This document shows, in pieces, positions 41,259-50,114 of a stretch of DNA of 64,000 nt. The notes beneath the pieces are model-generated. The model was given only the letters and a program-made list of their open reading frames with translations. It was not told the origin of the DNA and did not search any database. A program made the position numbers and the translations under genes. The DNA is from JBGQOG01 sp052113705 (lineage in GTDB: Bacteria; Pseudomonadota; Alphaproteobacteria; Rhodobacterales; Rhodobacteraceae). Within the stretch, counting starts at the first letter, position 1. Each line of letters starts with the position of its first letter. The stretch spans positions 62,001-126,000 of the forward strand of contig NZ_JBGQOG010000014.1 of NCBI RefSeq assembly GCF_052113705.1, written 5' to 3'.

Positions 41259-42226
41259 GCCTGCCCCTGCCCACCCGCGCCGATGTTCTGGCTGCCGCCA
41301 CCCGCATCAAGGGCCATGTGCTGCGCACGCCCTTGCTGAATTCCGCCGCCCTTGATGCGCTGGCCGGACGGCGGATCCATCTCAAGGCGGAATGCCTGCA
41401 GCCCACCGGCTCGTTCAAGGCGCGCGGCGCCTGGGCCGCCCTCTCGGCACTGCCCGAGGCGGTGCGGGCGCGCGGCATCCTCGCCTTTTCCTCAGGCAAC
41501 CACGCGCAGGGTGTGGCGCGGGCGGCGGCGGCCTACGGCGTGCCTGCGGTGATCGTCATGCCCGCCGATGCGCCGCAGGTGAAGATCGCCAACACCCGCG
41601 CGCTGGGGGCCGAAGTGGTGCTCTATAACCGGCTGACCGAACAGCGCGAGGTGATCGGCGCCGCCCTGTCGGAAAGCCGGGGGCTGACGCTGGTGAAACC
41701 CTATGACGAGCCGGAGGTGATTGCCGGACAGGGCACCATCGGTCTGGAAATACTGGAAGACATGCCTGCGGGCTGGGCCGGTGAGGTGATCACCTGCTGT
41801 GGCGGTGGCGGCATGACGGCGGGCATTGCGCTGGCGCTGGAGGGCAGCGCGATGCGGGTGCGGCCCGCAGAACCGGCGGGGTTTGACGACACCGCCCGCA
41901 GCCTCGCCAGCGGCAGCGTTCAGCGCAACGCGACCCTTGGCGGCTCGGTCTGCGATGCCATCGTGACGCCGGAGCCGGGGCAGATCACCTTTCCCATCCT
42001 GCAACGGCTCTGCGGCCCCGGTCTGGTGGTCAGCGATGACGAGGCGCTGCAGGCGATGGTGCTTGCCTTCCGCCATCTGCGGGTGGTTCTGGAACCCGGC
42101 GGCGCCGTGGCGCTGGCCGCCGCCCTTTTCCGCCCCGATCTGGGCGAGGAGGTGGTGGTGATCGGCTCGGGCGGCAATGTGGATGAGGCGATCTTTGCCG
42201 AAGCCCTCGCGCGGTTTCCCGGCTGA
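41255..42226 (+). CDS. PLP-dependent serine/threonine dehydratase family protein
   Basis: A 323-residue fold-type II enzyme similar to threonine dehydratase or serine racemase. The Schiff-base Lys55 is in GSFKARGAW. SGNHAQGVARAAAAYG and the glycine-rich CCGGGGMTAG complete the site. The regulatory ACT domain of IlvA is missing, so this is a catabolic or racemase type; 3-hydroxyaspartate dehydratases look alike. Coupled to the hydrolase by an ATGA overlap. Confidence 0.88.
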   Translation: MSLPLPTRADVLAAATRIKGHVLRTPLLNSAALDALAGRRIHLKAECLQPTGSFKARGAWAALSALPEAVRARGILAFSSGNHAQGVARAAAAYGVPAVIVMPADAPQVKIANTRALGAEVVLYNRLTEQREVIGAALSESRGLTLVKPYDEPEVIAGQGTIGLEILEDMPAGWAGEVITCCGGGGMTAGIALALEGSAMRVRPAEPAGFDDTARSLASGSVQRNATLGGSVCDAIVTPEPGQITFPILQRLCGPGLVVSDDEALQAMVLAFRHLRVVLEPGGAVALAAALFRPDLGEEVVVIGSGGNVDEAIFAEALARFPG

Positions 42227-42477
42227 GGCCAATTGTCCGCGCCCCGGAGACAGCCGATAACCAGCGCAATGGCAAAGCGCGGCGCGCCCGCCGGTCCGGA
42301 CGCGGCCGCCCCGGCCGACACCGGCATCGGCCCGGAAGCGGGGCCGACGGACGAAGAAGATGGGCGGGGCAGAAGTGCAACGCTCGGCGCCGGCGCTGCA
42401 GGGCGCCCCGTGCGGCTGATTGACTTTGGCAGCCCCTTTCGTCACGTTTCCGCGAGAATTTTAGTGAAAGAGATCGA

Positions 42478-43449
42478 ATGACCAGGTTTATGGGCGCGTT
42501 GCTCTCGGCGGGGATGCTCTGCGGTTGTGGCGGAGCGGCGGTGGTCGGAAACAATTCCGGCGGCAATGGCGGCGGTGGCGGTACGGCGGCCATCGTGGTG
42601 CCCAGCATATTGGCCCATAATGTCGACAGCATTCTGTACAGCGCCCGCAATCAGACGATCAATGTGACGATGACGGGCCTCGACTCCACCCCGGCCGCCG
42701 CCAGCTTTGTGCGCAATGCCGCGCTGGATGTACCCGGCTATGAGGCCTTCACCGTGCAGGAAGACGCGCTGGATCGCTTCTTCATCGCCCTTGCCGCCGA
42801 AAGCGCGGATGGCAGCGTGCAGGCAGGTGTTGCAGGCGATGGCGGGCAGTTCACCCGTTTTTATGCCGGGACAAATTACAGCCGCACCGGGGGCTTTGAT
42901 GCCCCGCCATTGACCGATCCCGCGCCCGGGACCGGGCAGGTCAGCTATGCGGGCAGCTATGCGGGCCTGACCAATCTGGGTCTGGCGCGCGACCCCGTGA
43001 CCGGCGCCCACACCATCAGCTCGGATCAGACGCTGGACATTCCTGCGGGCACGGATGAATCGCTAGTTCCGCATCAGGCAGCCCGCGTCTCGGGTGACGT
43101 CTTCCTGAACGCCAATTTTGCCGACAACCTCGTCAACGGCGCGGTCTACAACCGCGAGATCGTTGACACGAATATGGCCCTCGCCACGATCTTTCTGGTC
43201 GATGGGACGATCGACGCGAACGGTGCCTTCAGCGGCGAGATCAATCTGGCAGATCGCACGGTCGTCGGTGATTTCGGAGGCGTTTTCGGCGGCACGAACG
43301 CCGCTTCGGTTGCCGGTGCCACGCATCTCTCCGGATTTGAGGATGCCTTTGACAACGAAGAGGAATACGGCATCTTCGTGCTCGGCCAATGCGGCAATTC
43401 CGGTGCGTCCAGCATCTGCGACGACGTCGCGCCCACCGTCACACCATGA
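42478..43449 (+). CDS. Slam-dependent surface lipoprotein candidate
   Basis: A 323-residue lipoprotein. The lipobox is LCGC with Cys17, followed by a Gly/Asn-rich flexible spacer. The C-terminal barrel half has DRTVVGDFGGVFGGTNAASV and LSGF, resembling the TbpB-like/Slam-substrate handle domain. A preceding domain (about 40-200) has no recognised ligand site. The stop overlaps the Slam start by ATGA. Export through LspA/Lol and then Slam to the cell surface is inferred from this pairing. Confidence 0.75.
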   Translation: MTRFMGALLSAGMLCGCGGAAVVGNNSGGNGGGGGTAAIVVPSILAHNVDSILYSARNQTINVTMTGLDSTPAAASFVRNAALDVPGYEAFTVQEDALDRFFIALAAESADGSVQAGVAGDGGQFTRFYAGTNYSRTGGFDAPPLTDPAPGTGQVSYAGSYAGLTNLGLARDPVTGAHTISSDQTLDIPAGTDESLVPHQAARVSGDVFLNANFADNLVNGAVYNREIVDTNMALATIFLVDGTIDANGAFSGEINLADRTVVGDFGGVFGGTNAASVAGATHLSGFEDAFDNEEEYGIFVLGQCGNSGASSICDDVAPTVTP

Positions 43450-44879
43450 GCCTGCGCCGGGCGCGGCGCGTCCGGCCGCAGATCATTCGGCACATGGCGT
43501 TGGGGATGGCGCTGGCGCTGGCGCTTCCGGTCATCGCGCTGCGGGCCGAGACACTGACCCCGGACCAGCTGCGGCAGGCCGGGGTGACGGCTTTGGCGGC
43601 CGGAGATCTGCCGCTCACCGACGAGATCGCCCGCACGCTGATCGAAGCTGACCCCCGGGACGCGCTGGCGCATTATCTGCGCGGCATGGTTTATTTCCGC
43701 CTGGGCGATGCCCCGGCGGCATCGCGCGAAGGACGGCTGGCCTTTCGCAGCAGCGGATCGGACCTGCAACGCCATCAGGCGGCGCGGCTGACCGCAGGCG
43801 CGGCGCTGCGCAACGATCAACCGGCATGGGCGCGGTTCTGGCTGCGCCGCGCGGTTGAGGCGGCCCCCACCCGGGCGGCGCGGCAGGAGAGCCTGGCCGC
43901 CCTGCGCGCCCTACAGGAGGCGGCGGACTGGCGCGCCTCGGCCCGGTTCAGCCTCTCGCCCTCGTCCAATGTCAATGCGGGCGCAGACAGCCGCTACAAC
44001 ACGGTCGATGGCATGCCGGCCGTCGGCCTTCTCAGCGGCTCTGCGCAGGCGCTCTCGGGCACGGTGGCCACGTTGAACGCCGAGGTGAACCGCCGGCTGC
44101 TGACGCGGCCGGGCGGTCAACTGTGGCTGGATGCGCGCCTCTATCTCAAAGGTGTCGCGCTGAGTGCCTCGGCGCGGCAGCAGGCGACGCAAGCCCCGGG
44201 CGGCAGTGGCGTTTTGCCGCCGCCCCCCAGCGATGCCTTTGACAGCGCCAATGCCGAACTGGCACTGCGCTGGCAACAGCCCCGCCCCCGGGGCAGCCGT
44301 GTCGTGCAACTGACCGGCGGCCAGAGCTGGGAAGCGGGCAACCGCTCCTTTCACTATGGTGAAGTGGCGCTGAGCCAGAGCCATACGCTCGGCGCGCGTG
44401 ATCTGCTGTCCTTTGGCGCCAGCGGCGAATACCGCTGGTCTGAACGGCGGGCAGATCAGGATCAGAGGCTGTTCGGGCTGCAGGCGCAATGGCGCCACGC
44501 CCTGCCCAAGGGGGATATCCTCGCCGCGGGCGTGGCCCTGCGTCAGGCGGACGCCGGGGCCAGCAACCTGCGCTCGCTCAGCTCGACGGTGCAGCTGACC
44601 TGGCAACCTGCACGCCCCGTGGGTCCCTTCTCCGGGGCGCTGTCGCTGGGCGGCAGCCTGACGGATTACCCCGATTACATCGAACTGGCACTGGGGGCGG
44701 TGCCGGGCGGTCGGCAGGACCGCACCCTCTGGGCCGACCTCGACCTGTGGAACCCCGCGCTGGCCTTTGCCGGGTTCCAGCCCCGCGTCAAACTGCGTGC
44801 CCTGAACGTCGAGAGCAATGTCAGCCGGTTTTCCCATTCGGAATTCTCGGTGAATTTCGGGCTGCGCTCGGCCTTTTAG
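43446..44879 (+). CDS. Slam-type outer-membrane translocator (T11SS)
   Basis: A 477-residue protein with signal peptide (MALALALPVIALRAE) and TPR-like helices at about 40-160 (ALAHYLRGMVYFRLGDAPAA). A C-terminal beta barrel of the DUF560/Slam family follows (about 175-477). The protein closes with DLDLWNPALAFAGFQPRVK and ends in Phe, the outer-membrane insertion signal. Slam proteins move surface lipoproteins or some soluble substrates across the outer membrane. The substrate gene is directly upstream and coupled. A poly-Pro loop (VLPPPPSDAF) lies in one extracellular loop. Confidence 0.82.
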   Translation: MSLRRARRVRPQIIRHMALGMALALALPVIALRAETLTPDQLRQAGVTALAAGDLPLTDEIARTLIEADPRDALAHYLRGMVYFRLGDAPAASREGRLAFRSSGSDLQRHQAARLTAGAALRNDQPAWARFWLRRAVEAAPTRAARQESLAALRALQEAADWRASARFSLSPSSNVNAGADSRYNTVDGMPAVGLLSGSAQALSGTVATLNAEVNRRLLTRPGGQLWLDARLYLKGVALSASARQQATQAPGGSGVLPPPPSDAFDSANAELALRWQQPRPRGSRVVQLTGGQSWEAGNRSFHYGEVALSQSHTLGARDLLSFGASGEYRWSERRADQDQRLFGLQAQWRHALPKGDILAAGVALRQADAGASNLRSLSSTVQLTWQPARPVGPFSGALSLGGSLTDYPDYIELALGAVPGGRQDRTLWADLDLWNPALAFAGFQPRVKLRALNVESNVSRFSHSEFSVNFGLRSAF

Positions 44880-44999
44880 CGTCCCCCCATCCGACCTCTG
44901 CGCCCGCTTCGGGCTGGCCTTCCCTGCGCGGCGCGCTATGGTCTGGACCAGAGCAAACCGCAGGCGCCGCCCAATCCCTTCTGGCGCAAGAGAGGCAAA

Positions 45000-45428
45000 A
45001 TGACATTGAAATATCTGCACACGATGGTCCGGGTTCTCGACCTGGAGAAATCCATGGCGTTTTACAAATTGCTCGGGTTGGAAGAAACCCGCCGCATCGA
45101 CAATGAAAAAGGGCGTTTTTCGCTGATTTTCATGGCCCCTCCCGGACAGCCGGAATGCCCGGTCGAGCTGACCTATAACTGGGATGGCGACACCGGCCTG
45201 CCCGCGGACAGCCGCCATTTCGGCCATCTGGCCTATGGCACCGACGACATTTACGCGCTCTGCCAGCATCTGATGGACAATGGCGTCACCATCAACCGCC
45301 CGCCGCGGGACGGCCATATGGCCTTTGTCCGCAGCCCGGACAATGTCTCGGTGGAACTGCTGCAAATCGGCGAAGCGAAAGCCCCGGCCGAACCCTGGGC
45401 CAGCATGGAAAACACCGGGATCTGGTGA
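45000..45428 (+). CDS. gloA: Lactoylglutathione lyase (glyoxalase I)
   Basis: A 142-residue glyoxalase I that isomerises the methylglyoxal-glutathione hemithioacetal. Ligands for Ni2+/Zn2+ are kept: His7 in YLHTMVRV, Glu in PVELTYNWD, His in HFGHLAYG and Glu in VSVELLQIG. Ribosome binding site is AAGAGAGG. It is monocistronic, with a terminator downstream. Confidence 0.95.
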   Translation: MTLKYLHTMVRVLDLEKSMAFYKLLGLEETRRIDNEKGRFSLIFMAPPGQPECPVELTYNWDGDTGLPADSRHFGHLAYGTDDIYALCQHLMDNGVTINRPPRDGHMAFVRSPDNVSVELLQIGEAKAPAEPWASMENTGIW

Positions 45429-45518
45429 AGCGACGGCCGGGCGGCAGGGGCGGTAGCCCGCTTTCGGCCGCCCCTGCCCCGTTGAAAAGACGTTGAAAAA
45501 GACCCCGCGCCATTGAAA

Positions 45519-45549
45519 AGGGCCCCGCATCGCTGCCGGGGCCCTGTTT
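45519..45549 (+). terminator. Intrinsic terminator after gloA
   Basis: GGGCCCC / GGGGCCC stem with 11-base loop followed by TGTTTG. The T-run is short. The hairpin also serves the convergent MarR gene side. Confidence 0.7.
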
Positions 45550-45567
45550 GCTGATCCCGGTCGCGGG

Positions 45568-46065
45568 TCAATAGATGTAACGGATCTGATCGGTCCAGTA
45601 GCGCTCCAGCCGGCGCAGCGTCTGGTTCACATCCTCAATGCCATCGGCGCCGATCACGCCCCGCGCTTCCATACCCTCGGCATGCCGCTGGAACAAAGCC
45701 CCCACCGCATCACGCAGCGCCCGGCCCTTCGGCGTCAGCTTGACCCGCACCGAACGGCGGTCAATCTCGCAGCGCTGATGGTGCATATGTCCGGTTTCAA
45801 CCAGCTTTTTCAGGTTATACGAGACGTTCGAGCCCTGATAATAGCCGCGGGTCTTCAGCTCGCCCGCCGTCACCTCATTCTCGCCGACGTTGAACAGCAA
45901 GAGCGCCTGCACCGGGTTGATCTCCAGCACGCCCAGACGCTCAAACTCATCCTTGACCACATCGAGAAGCAGCCGGTGCAGCCGCTCGACCAAAGCCAGG
46001 CTCTCCAGATAGGAGGTCATGAACCCGGCGCGTGGCGCATCGGTAATCGCGTTTTGTATCGTCAT
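45568..46065 (-). CDS. LdtR-like MarR-family regulator
   Basis: A 165-residue winged-helix protein. SLALVERLHRLLLDVVKDEF and LGVLEINPVQALLLFNVGE start the dimer/HTH region. TRGYYQGSNVSYNLKKLVETG is the recognition helix, and DRRSVRVKLTPKG the wing. The sequence resembles LdtR of Rhizobiales, which controls an L,D-transpeptidase and envelope stress tolerance. An L,D-transpeptidase gene lies 2.8 kb away on the same strand. The identification is from recall of the LdtR pattern. Confidence 0.8.
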   Translation of the reverse strand: MTIQNAITDAPRAGFMTSYLESLALVERLHRLLLDVVKDEFERLGVLEINPVQALLLFNVGENEVTAGELKTRGYYQGSNVSYNLKKLVETGHMHHQRCEIDRRSVRVKLTPKGRALRDAVGALFQRHAEGMEARGVIGADGIEDVNQTLRRLERYWTDQIRYIY

Positions 46066-46207
46066 TCCAATCTCCGCAATCGCTTCCCGAGGCTGAATGT
46101 GACGTCAAAAGCCAAAGTTTCGGTTAAGCGCCGAAAATGCGGATCAAATTTACAAAAATGACTTCGCGTAATGGGCCGCTCCCCGCGCGAGAACGGCCCC
46201 TGGCGGA

Positions 46208-46513
46208 TCAACGCACGGGCGTGTGCCGGTTGCGTGCGAATTGACCAATTCGGCCAAGAAGCTCTTGATATTTAACGGGAGTTTCCGCAGAACCGGTGAT
46301 CCACGGGTAGATTTCCTGATCATTTTCGGTCAAAAGCTGATCATAAAGGGTCAGATCCTCTTCTGTCAGATTGACGAGATGTTCATCCGAAAACGGCCCG
46401 AGAATCAGATCCATTTCCTTGATGCCCCGCCGCCAGCTGCGCATCCGCATGCGTTTCAGCCGGGCATCCTGGCTTTCAGAGGGGTCTCGGGGGGCCTCGA
46501 TCGGGGGATTCAT
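46208..46513 (-). CDS. sdhE: FAD assembly factor SdhE
   Basis: A 101-residue SdhE/Sdh5 protein helping covalent FAD insertion into succinate dehydrogenase. It has the conserved RSWRRGIKEMDLILGPF, where Arg-Gly contacts SdhA, and the helical bundle EEDLTLYDQLLTENDQEIYPW. It overlaps the upstream HTH gene by ATGA, so the two share a transcript. Confidence 0.94.
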   Translation of the reverse strand: MNPPIEAPRDPSESQDARLKRMRMRSWRRGIKEMDLILGPFSDEHLVNLTEEDLTLYDQLLTENDQEIYPWITGSAETPVKYQELLGRIGQFARNRHTPVR

Positions 46514-46986
46514 ACCGGTTCCTTCATCAACTGGCGCAGCTGCTTCTCCAACTGCCCCAAGCGCGCGTCCAGATCAACGACCTGCGCGCGAATGCTGCGA
46601 ATTTCTGACAGCACCGCCGCTTGCGCCGGGCTGATCCCCGTCTGGCCCTGCGGAGCCGCCCCCCGGCCCGGTTCTGCGCCCGCCATCACACCCTGCTGCG
46701 ATGCCCGCGGGGCGGCCTCGGCGGTTTCGGGCGCCTCCACGCCATCCCCGCGGCCGGTCAACAGCCACATGATCGAGACGCCCAGCATCCCTGCCAGCAT
46801 CTGCAAACGGTTGGCGCGGGGTTCTGCGCTGTCATTCTCCCAGCCGCTCAGGGTTTTCAGACGAACCCCCAGCCGCGTGGCCAATTGGTTCTGGCTCAGC
46901 CCCGCCGCCTCGCGCGCGGCGGCCAGCCGGTCGCCCAGGGTTGCGGCTTCTTCGCTGTACCAGCTTTCGGGTTTTTCGGCGTCCAT
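46510..46986 (-). CDS. Cro/CI-type helix-turn-helix protein with coiled-coil tail
   Basis: A 158-residue protein. ATG 46986 follows AGGAGG. The HTH_3 domain (about 16-70) has LAAAREAAGLSQNQLATRLG and GWENDSAEPRANRL. After an Ala/Gly linker, a C-terminal amphipathic helix (AVLSEIRSIRAQVVDLDARL) can form a coiled coil, as in related small regulators. It is co-translated with sdhE. The target is unknown; autogenous control is possible. Confidence 0.85.
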   Translation of the reverse strand: MDAEKPESWYSEEAATLGDRLAAAREAAGLSQNQLATRLGVRLKTLSGWENDSAEPRANRLQMLAGMLGVSIMWLLTGRGDGVEAPETAEAAPRASQQGVMAGAEPGRGAAPQGQTGISPAQAAVLSEIRSIRAQVVDLDARLGQLEKQLRQLMKEPV

Positions 46987-47075
46987 CGTGCCTCCTGCTC
47001 TGCTTCTCGCTTGATCGGGTGCAAGGTGCAGCCTAAGACATGGGTCCGGCAGATACAAACCGGAGTTCCCCCACC

Positions 47076-48278
47076 ATGGCTTTCCTCTCGGATACGCTCG
47101 CGCGCGTCAAACCTTCGCCCACGATTGCGGTGACGCAAAAAGCCGCCGAACTGAAGGCCGCGGGCCGTGACATCATCGGCCTTGGCGCCGGCGAGCCGGA
47201 TTTCGACACGCCCGAGCATATCAAGCTGGCGGCAAAAGAGGCCATTGATACCGGCAAGACGAAATACACCGCCGTCGACGGCATCCCCGAGCTGAAGAAA
47301 GCCATCTGCGAGAAATTCGCCCGTGAGAACGGCCTGACCTACAAACCGAGCCAGGTTTCGGTGGGCACCGGCGGCAAGCAAATCCTCTACAACGCGCTGG
47401 TCGCCACGCTGAACCCCGGCGATGAGGTGATCATTCCGGCGCCCTACTGGGTCTCTTACCCCGATATGGTGCTGCTGGCGGGCGGCGAGCCGGTGTTTGT
47501 CGAAGGCCCGATGCAGACCGGCTACAAGATCACCGGCGAACAGCTGGAAGCCGCGATCACCCCGAAAACCAAATGGTTCATGTTCAACTCGCCCTCGAAC
47601 CCTTCGGGCGCGGGCTACAGCTGGGATGAGCTGAAAGAGCTGACCGATGTGCTGATGCGGCATCCGCATGTCTGGGTGATGACCGATGACATGTATGAGC
47701 ATCTGGTGTTCGGCGATTTCAAATTCTGCACCCCGGCCGAGGTGGAACCCGCGCTCTATGACCGCACGCTGACCTGCAATGGCGTCTCCAAAGCCTATGC
47801 GATGACCGGCTGGCGCATCGGCTATGCGGCGGGCCCCGAGACGCTGATCCGCGCCATGGGCAAGGTGCAGTCGCAATCCACCTCGAACCCCTGTTCGGTC
47901 AGCCAGTGGGCCGCGGTCGCCGCGCTGAACGGTCCGCAGGACTATGTCACGTCCAGCCGTGCGATCTTTGAGCGCCGCCGTGATCTGGTGGTGGCCGGGC
48001 TGAACGATTGCGCGGGCATCGTCTGCCCGGTGCCGGAGGGGGCGTTCTACGTCTATCCCTCGATCGCCGATTGCATCGGCAAAACCTCGGAAGGCGGCAC
48101 GCTGATTGCGAATGACGAAGCCTTTGCCACCGCGCTTTTGGAAGAAACCGGGGTGGCGGTGGTTTTTGGCGCGGCCTTCGGTCTTTCGCCGAATTTCCGC
48201 ATCAGCTACGCTACCTCGGACGCGGCTTTGACCGAGGCCTGCGCACGGATCAAGTCGTTCTGCAGCAAGCTTAAATAA
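47076..48278 (+). CDS. aspC: Aspartate aminotransferase (class I, Ib)
   Basis: A 400-residue fold-type I aminotransferase interconverting aspartate and oxaloacetate; prephenate is a further acceptor in some members. It has AGEPDFDTPEHIKLAAKEAI, NSPSNPSGAGYS, and the Schiff-base Lys in NGVSKAYAMTGWRIGY. The substrate-binding Arg is in FRISYATSDAAL. The ATG at 47076 follows CCGGAG. It diverges from the HTH-sdhE genes. Confidence 0.94.
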   Translation: MAFLSDTLARVKPSPTIAVTQKAAELKAAGRDIIGLGAGEPDFDTPEHIKLAAKEAIDTGKTKYTAVDGIPELKKAICEKFARENGLTYKPSQVSVGTGGKQILYNALVATLNPGDEVIIPAPYWVSYPDMVLLAGGEPVFVEGPMQTGYKITGEQLEAAITPKTKWFMFNSPSNPSGAGYSWDELKELTDVLMRHPHVWVMTDDMYEHLVFGDFKFCTPAEVEPALYDRTLTCNGVSKAYAMTGWRIGYAAGPETLIRAMGKVQSQSTSNPCSVSQWAAVAALNGPQDYVTSSRAIFERRRDLVVAGLNDCAGIVCPVPEGAFYVYPSIADCIGKTSEGGTLIANDEAFATALLEETGVAVVFGAAFGLSPNFRISYATSDAALTEACARIKSFCSKLK

Positions 48279-48314
48279 CAACATCGGCCAGAGCGCCGGG
48301 AAGACGGGGGCATC

Positions 48315-48746
48315 ATGGCAGGCGATCTGCCCGACTATTACTTCCGCATCCGTGAAAACGGGGCGGCGGTGTTCCGGGTGGACACCGAGAACCGCCAGCG
48401 GCGGATCGAGATGGACCAGATCGCCCTCGTCAACGTCAAGAACGGCGAGATCAAAGCCCATGGCGACCGGCAATTGTCAGAGGCGGATCTGCTGGAGATC
48501 CGCCGCTGGCTGCGCGACCGGGTGGCGCTGCTGGCGCAGCGCGACATCGACGATATCCACCGTGCGGTGGATTACCTGAACCTGACCACGCAATGGGTGC
48601 AGTCGAAGGCCAGCGATGAGCAGCTGGAGAATGTCACCGACGCGCTCCTGCTTGCCATGCATGATCTGCGCTCGGTTCTGGTGCGCAAAAAGGCCGACCG
48701 CCTGCTGAAGAACATGCCGCAGGGCGCGGACGACAGCGACGATTAG
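48315..48746 (+). CDS. Conserved protein of unknown function
   Basis: A 143-residue acidic, cytosolic protein starting MAGDLPDYYFRIRENG. The first part (FRVDTENRQRRIEMDQIALV) is beta rich, followed by helices with RRWLRDRVALLAQRDIDDI and a charged tail. It is 36 bases after aspC and probably in its operon. Similar genes next to aspC are usual in Rhodobacterales, but no function is known. No motif found. Confidence 0.8.
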   Translation: MAGDLPDYYFRIRENGAAVFRVDTENRQRRIEMDQIALVNVKNGEIKAHGDRQLSEADLLEIRRWLRDRVALLAQRDIDDIHRAVDYLNLTTQWVQSKASDEQLENVTDALLLAMHDLRSVLVRKKADRLLKNMPQGADDSDD

Positions 48747-48766
48747 GGCCGCTCTGCCCGCGCGAC

Positions 48767-48801
48767 CGGGGCCGTCCCTATGCGCGGGGGCGGCCCTTTT
48801 C
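48767..48801 (+). terminator. Intrinsic terminator after the aspC operon
   Basis: GGGGCCGTCCC / GGGGGCGGCCC stem (bulged) followed by TTTTC. Confidence 0.8.
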
Positions 48802-48818
48802 TCATCCGGCAGTCCCGG

Positions 48819-49532
48819 TCAATAGAGGCTGGCCACCTGCGTGCGCCGCACCGAGGGCAGCACCACCACTTTGGCCGCATGCCGCGTGCGCTTTTCCAGA
48901 TCGATGATGTCCTGATCCAGCAGGCGGATACAGCCCGAGGAGGCCGCCTGCCCCAGATGTTCGGGCTCACAGGCGCCGTGGATGCGGTAGAGCGTGTCCT
49001 TGCCATCCTGAAAGAGGTAAAGCGCCCGCGCGCCCAGAGGATTGCCCGGCCCCGGCGCCATGCCGCCATTCGCCACCGAATAGGGCTCAAACTGCGGCCA
49101 GCGCGCCACCATGCTGTCGGGCGCCTTCCAGCGCGGCCAGGCGCGGGTGAACTGCACCACCGCATCGCCGTTCCAGGCAAAGCCATCCGCCCCCACACAG
49201 ACGCCGTACCGCAGCGCCGTGCCATCCGCCCCCACAAGGTGCAGGTTGGCGGCGTCGGGGTTCACGATGATCGTGCCCTGCGGCTGATCGGGGAACGGGT
49301 TGGGCACCTCTTGCCGCCAGAGCCTTTGAGCCACCACCCCTTCCGGGATTGCGGGCACCGGAAAGGGTTCATCCAGCACTGCGCCGTAAAAGGCGGGCAA
49401 GGGCGGGATCGGTTCTGGCACCGGCGGGGTTGCGGTGTTGAGGTCGGGGCGCAGATCGGGGGCGAGCGGGCGCGAACAGGCCGAAAGCGAGGCCACCGCA
49501 GCGGCCGCGACGAAGGAACGTCGGGAAATCAT
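48819..49532 (-). CDS. L,D-transpeptidase (YkuD family), Tat/lipoprotein type
   Basis: A 237-residue L,D-transpeptidase forming 3-3 peptidoglycan crosslinks or tethering proteins to the wall. The N-terminus has an SRRSF Tat-like pair and the lipobox LSAC (Cys19). The catalytic part is YRIHGACEPEHLG, then SSGCIRLLDQD with the nucleophile Cys. It is a probable target of the LdtR-like regulator encoded nearby, and the wall-active SleB gene also lies in the region. Confidence 0.93.
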   Translation of the reverse strand: MISRRSFVAAAAVASLSACSRPLAPDLRPDLNTATPPVPEPIPPLPAFYGAVLDEPFPVPAIPEGVVAQRLWRQEVPNPFPDQPQGTIIVNPDAANLHLVGADGTALRYGVCVGADGFAWNGDAVVQFTRAWPRWKAPDSMVARWPQFEPYSVANGGMAPGPGNPLGARALYLFQDGKDTLYRIHGACEPEHLGQAASSGCIRLLDQDIIDLEKRTRHAAKVVVLPSVRRTQVASLY

Positions 49533-49590
49533 GTCAGGGATCCTTGGAAAAGCTGAGGGAAAACAGCCGCAAACCCTTGCGGCGGCACCA

Positions 49591-49962
49591 TCAGCTGATC
49601 CGGGGTGGTCCCAGATTGGGGCGCAATGCCCGCCCGCTCAGCGCGACCGTGGTGTCGCGCGGCGCAGGCACCGTGGTGTGATGCGCCTGCGGCGTCACCG
49701 CCGCCTGCCCCAGCACCGCATCGGGACCGCAGGGCGCCCCCGGCAAGGCCGGACCGTGACAACGGCGCGGCGGCGGCATCACGGTGGCGTCGCGCGCCGC
49801 AGACAGGCATTCCGTCGCGGCCACCGCGCCGCAGGCCCCACCAGAAAGCGTGTTTTGCGCCTCAACGGTCGTCGGGTTCACAGGGAAACGCGCGGCATAG
49901 GCCCCCCAGGGGAGCACTGCCAGCAGCAAAAATGTGGTGAAGATCAACCGGATGACACGCAT
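49591..49962 (-). CDS. Small secreted protein of unknown function
   Basis: A 123-residue protein. ATG 49962 (MRVIRLIFTTFLLLAVLPWG) gives a clear signal peptide cleaved near AYAARF. The mature part has 4 Cys (GGACGAV, TECLSA, PRRCHG, GAPCGP) that may pair, and a basic, proline-rich end. It lies 58 bases ahead of the L,D-transpeptidase start on the same strand, so they may be co-transcribed. No family recognised. Confidence 0.7.
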   Translation of the reverse strand: MRVIRLIFTTFLLLAVLPWGAYAARFPVNPTTVEAQNTLSGGACGAVAATECLSAARDATVMPPPRRCHGPALPGAPCGPDAVLGQAAVTPQAHHTTVPAPRDTTVALSGRALRPNLGPPRIS

Positions 49963-50114
49963 GTCCCCGTTAGTGCCAAAGGCGGCAGGCACTGTCGAGG
50001 CGCAAGGGCCGCGGCCACGGGCAACTCTTCGTGAGACCGAGGCCCCTTTTTCGTGAGCAGCCCCGGCATCGCAGGGCCGCCGCAGCACCGCCACGACGGC
50101 CTGCACCGGCGCGA

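Noticed and set aside
42233..42481. 82-codon frame ahead of the lipoprotein gene, ending in an ATGA overlap
   Set aside because: Starts at a non-ATG codon without ribosome binding site; Ala/Pro/Gly-rich composition of non-coding GC-rich DNA. Kept only as a note.
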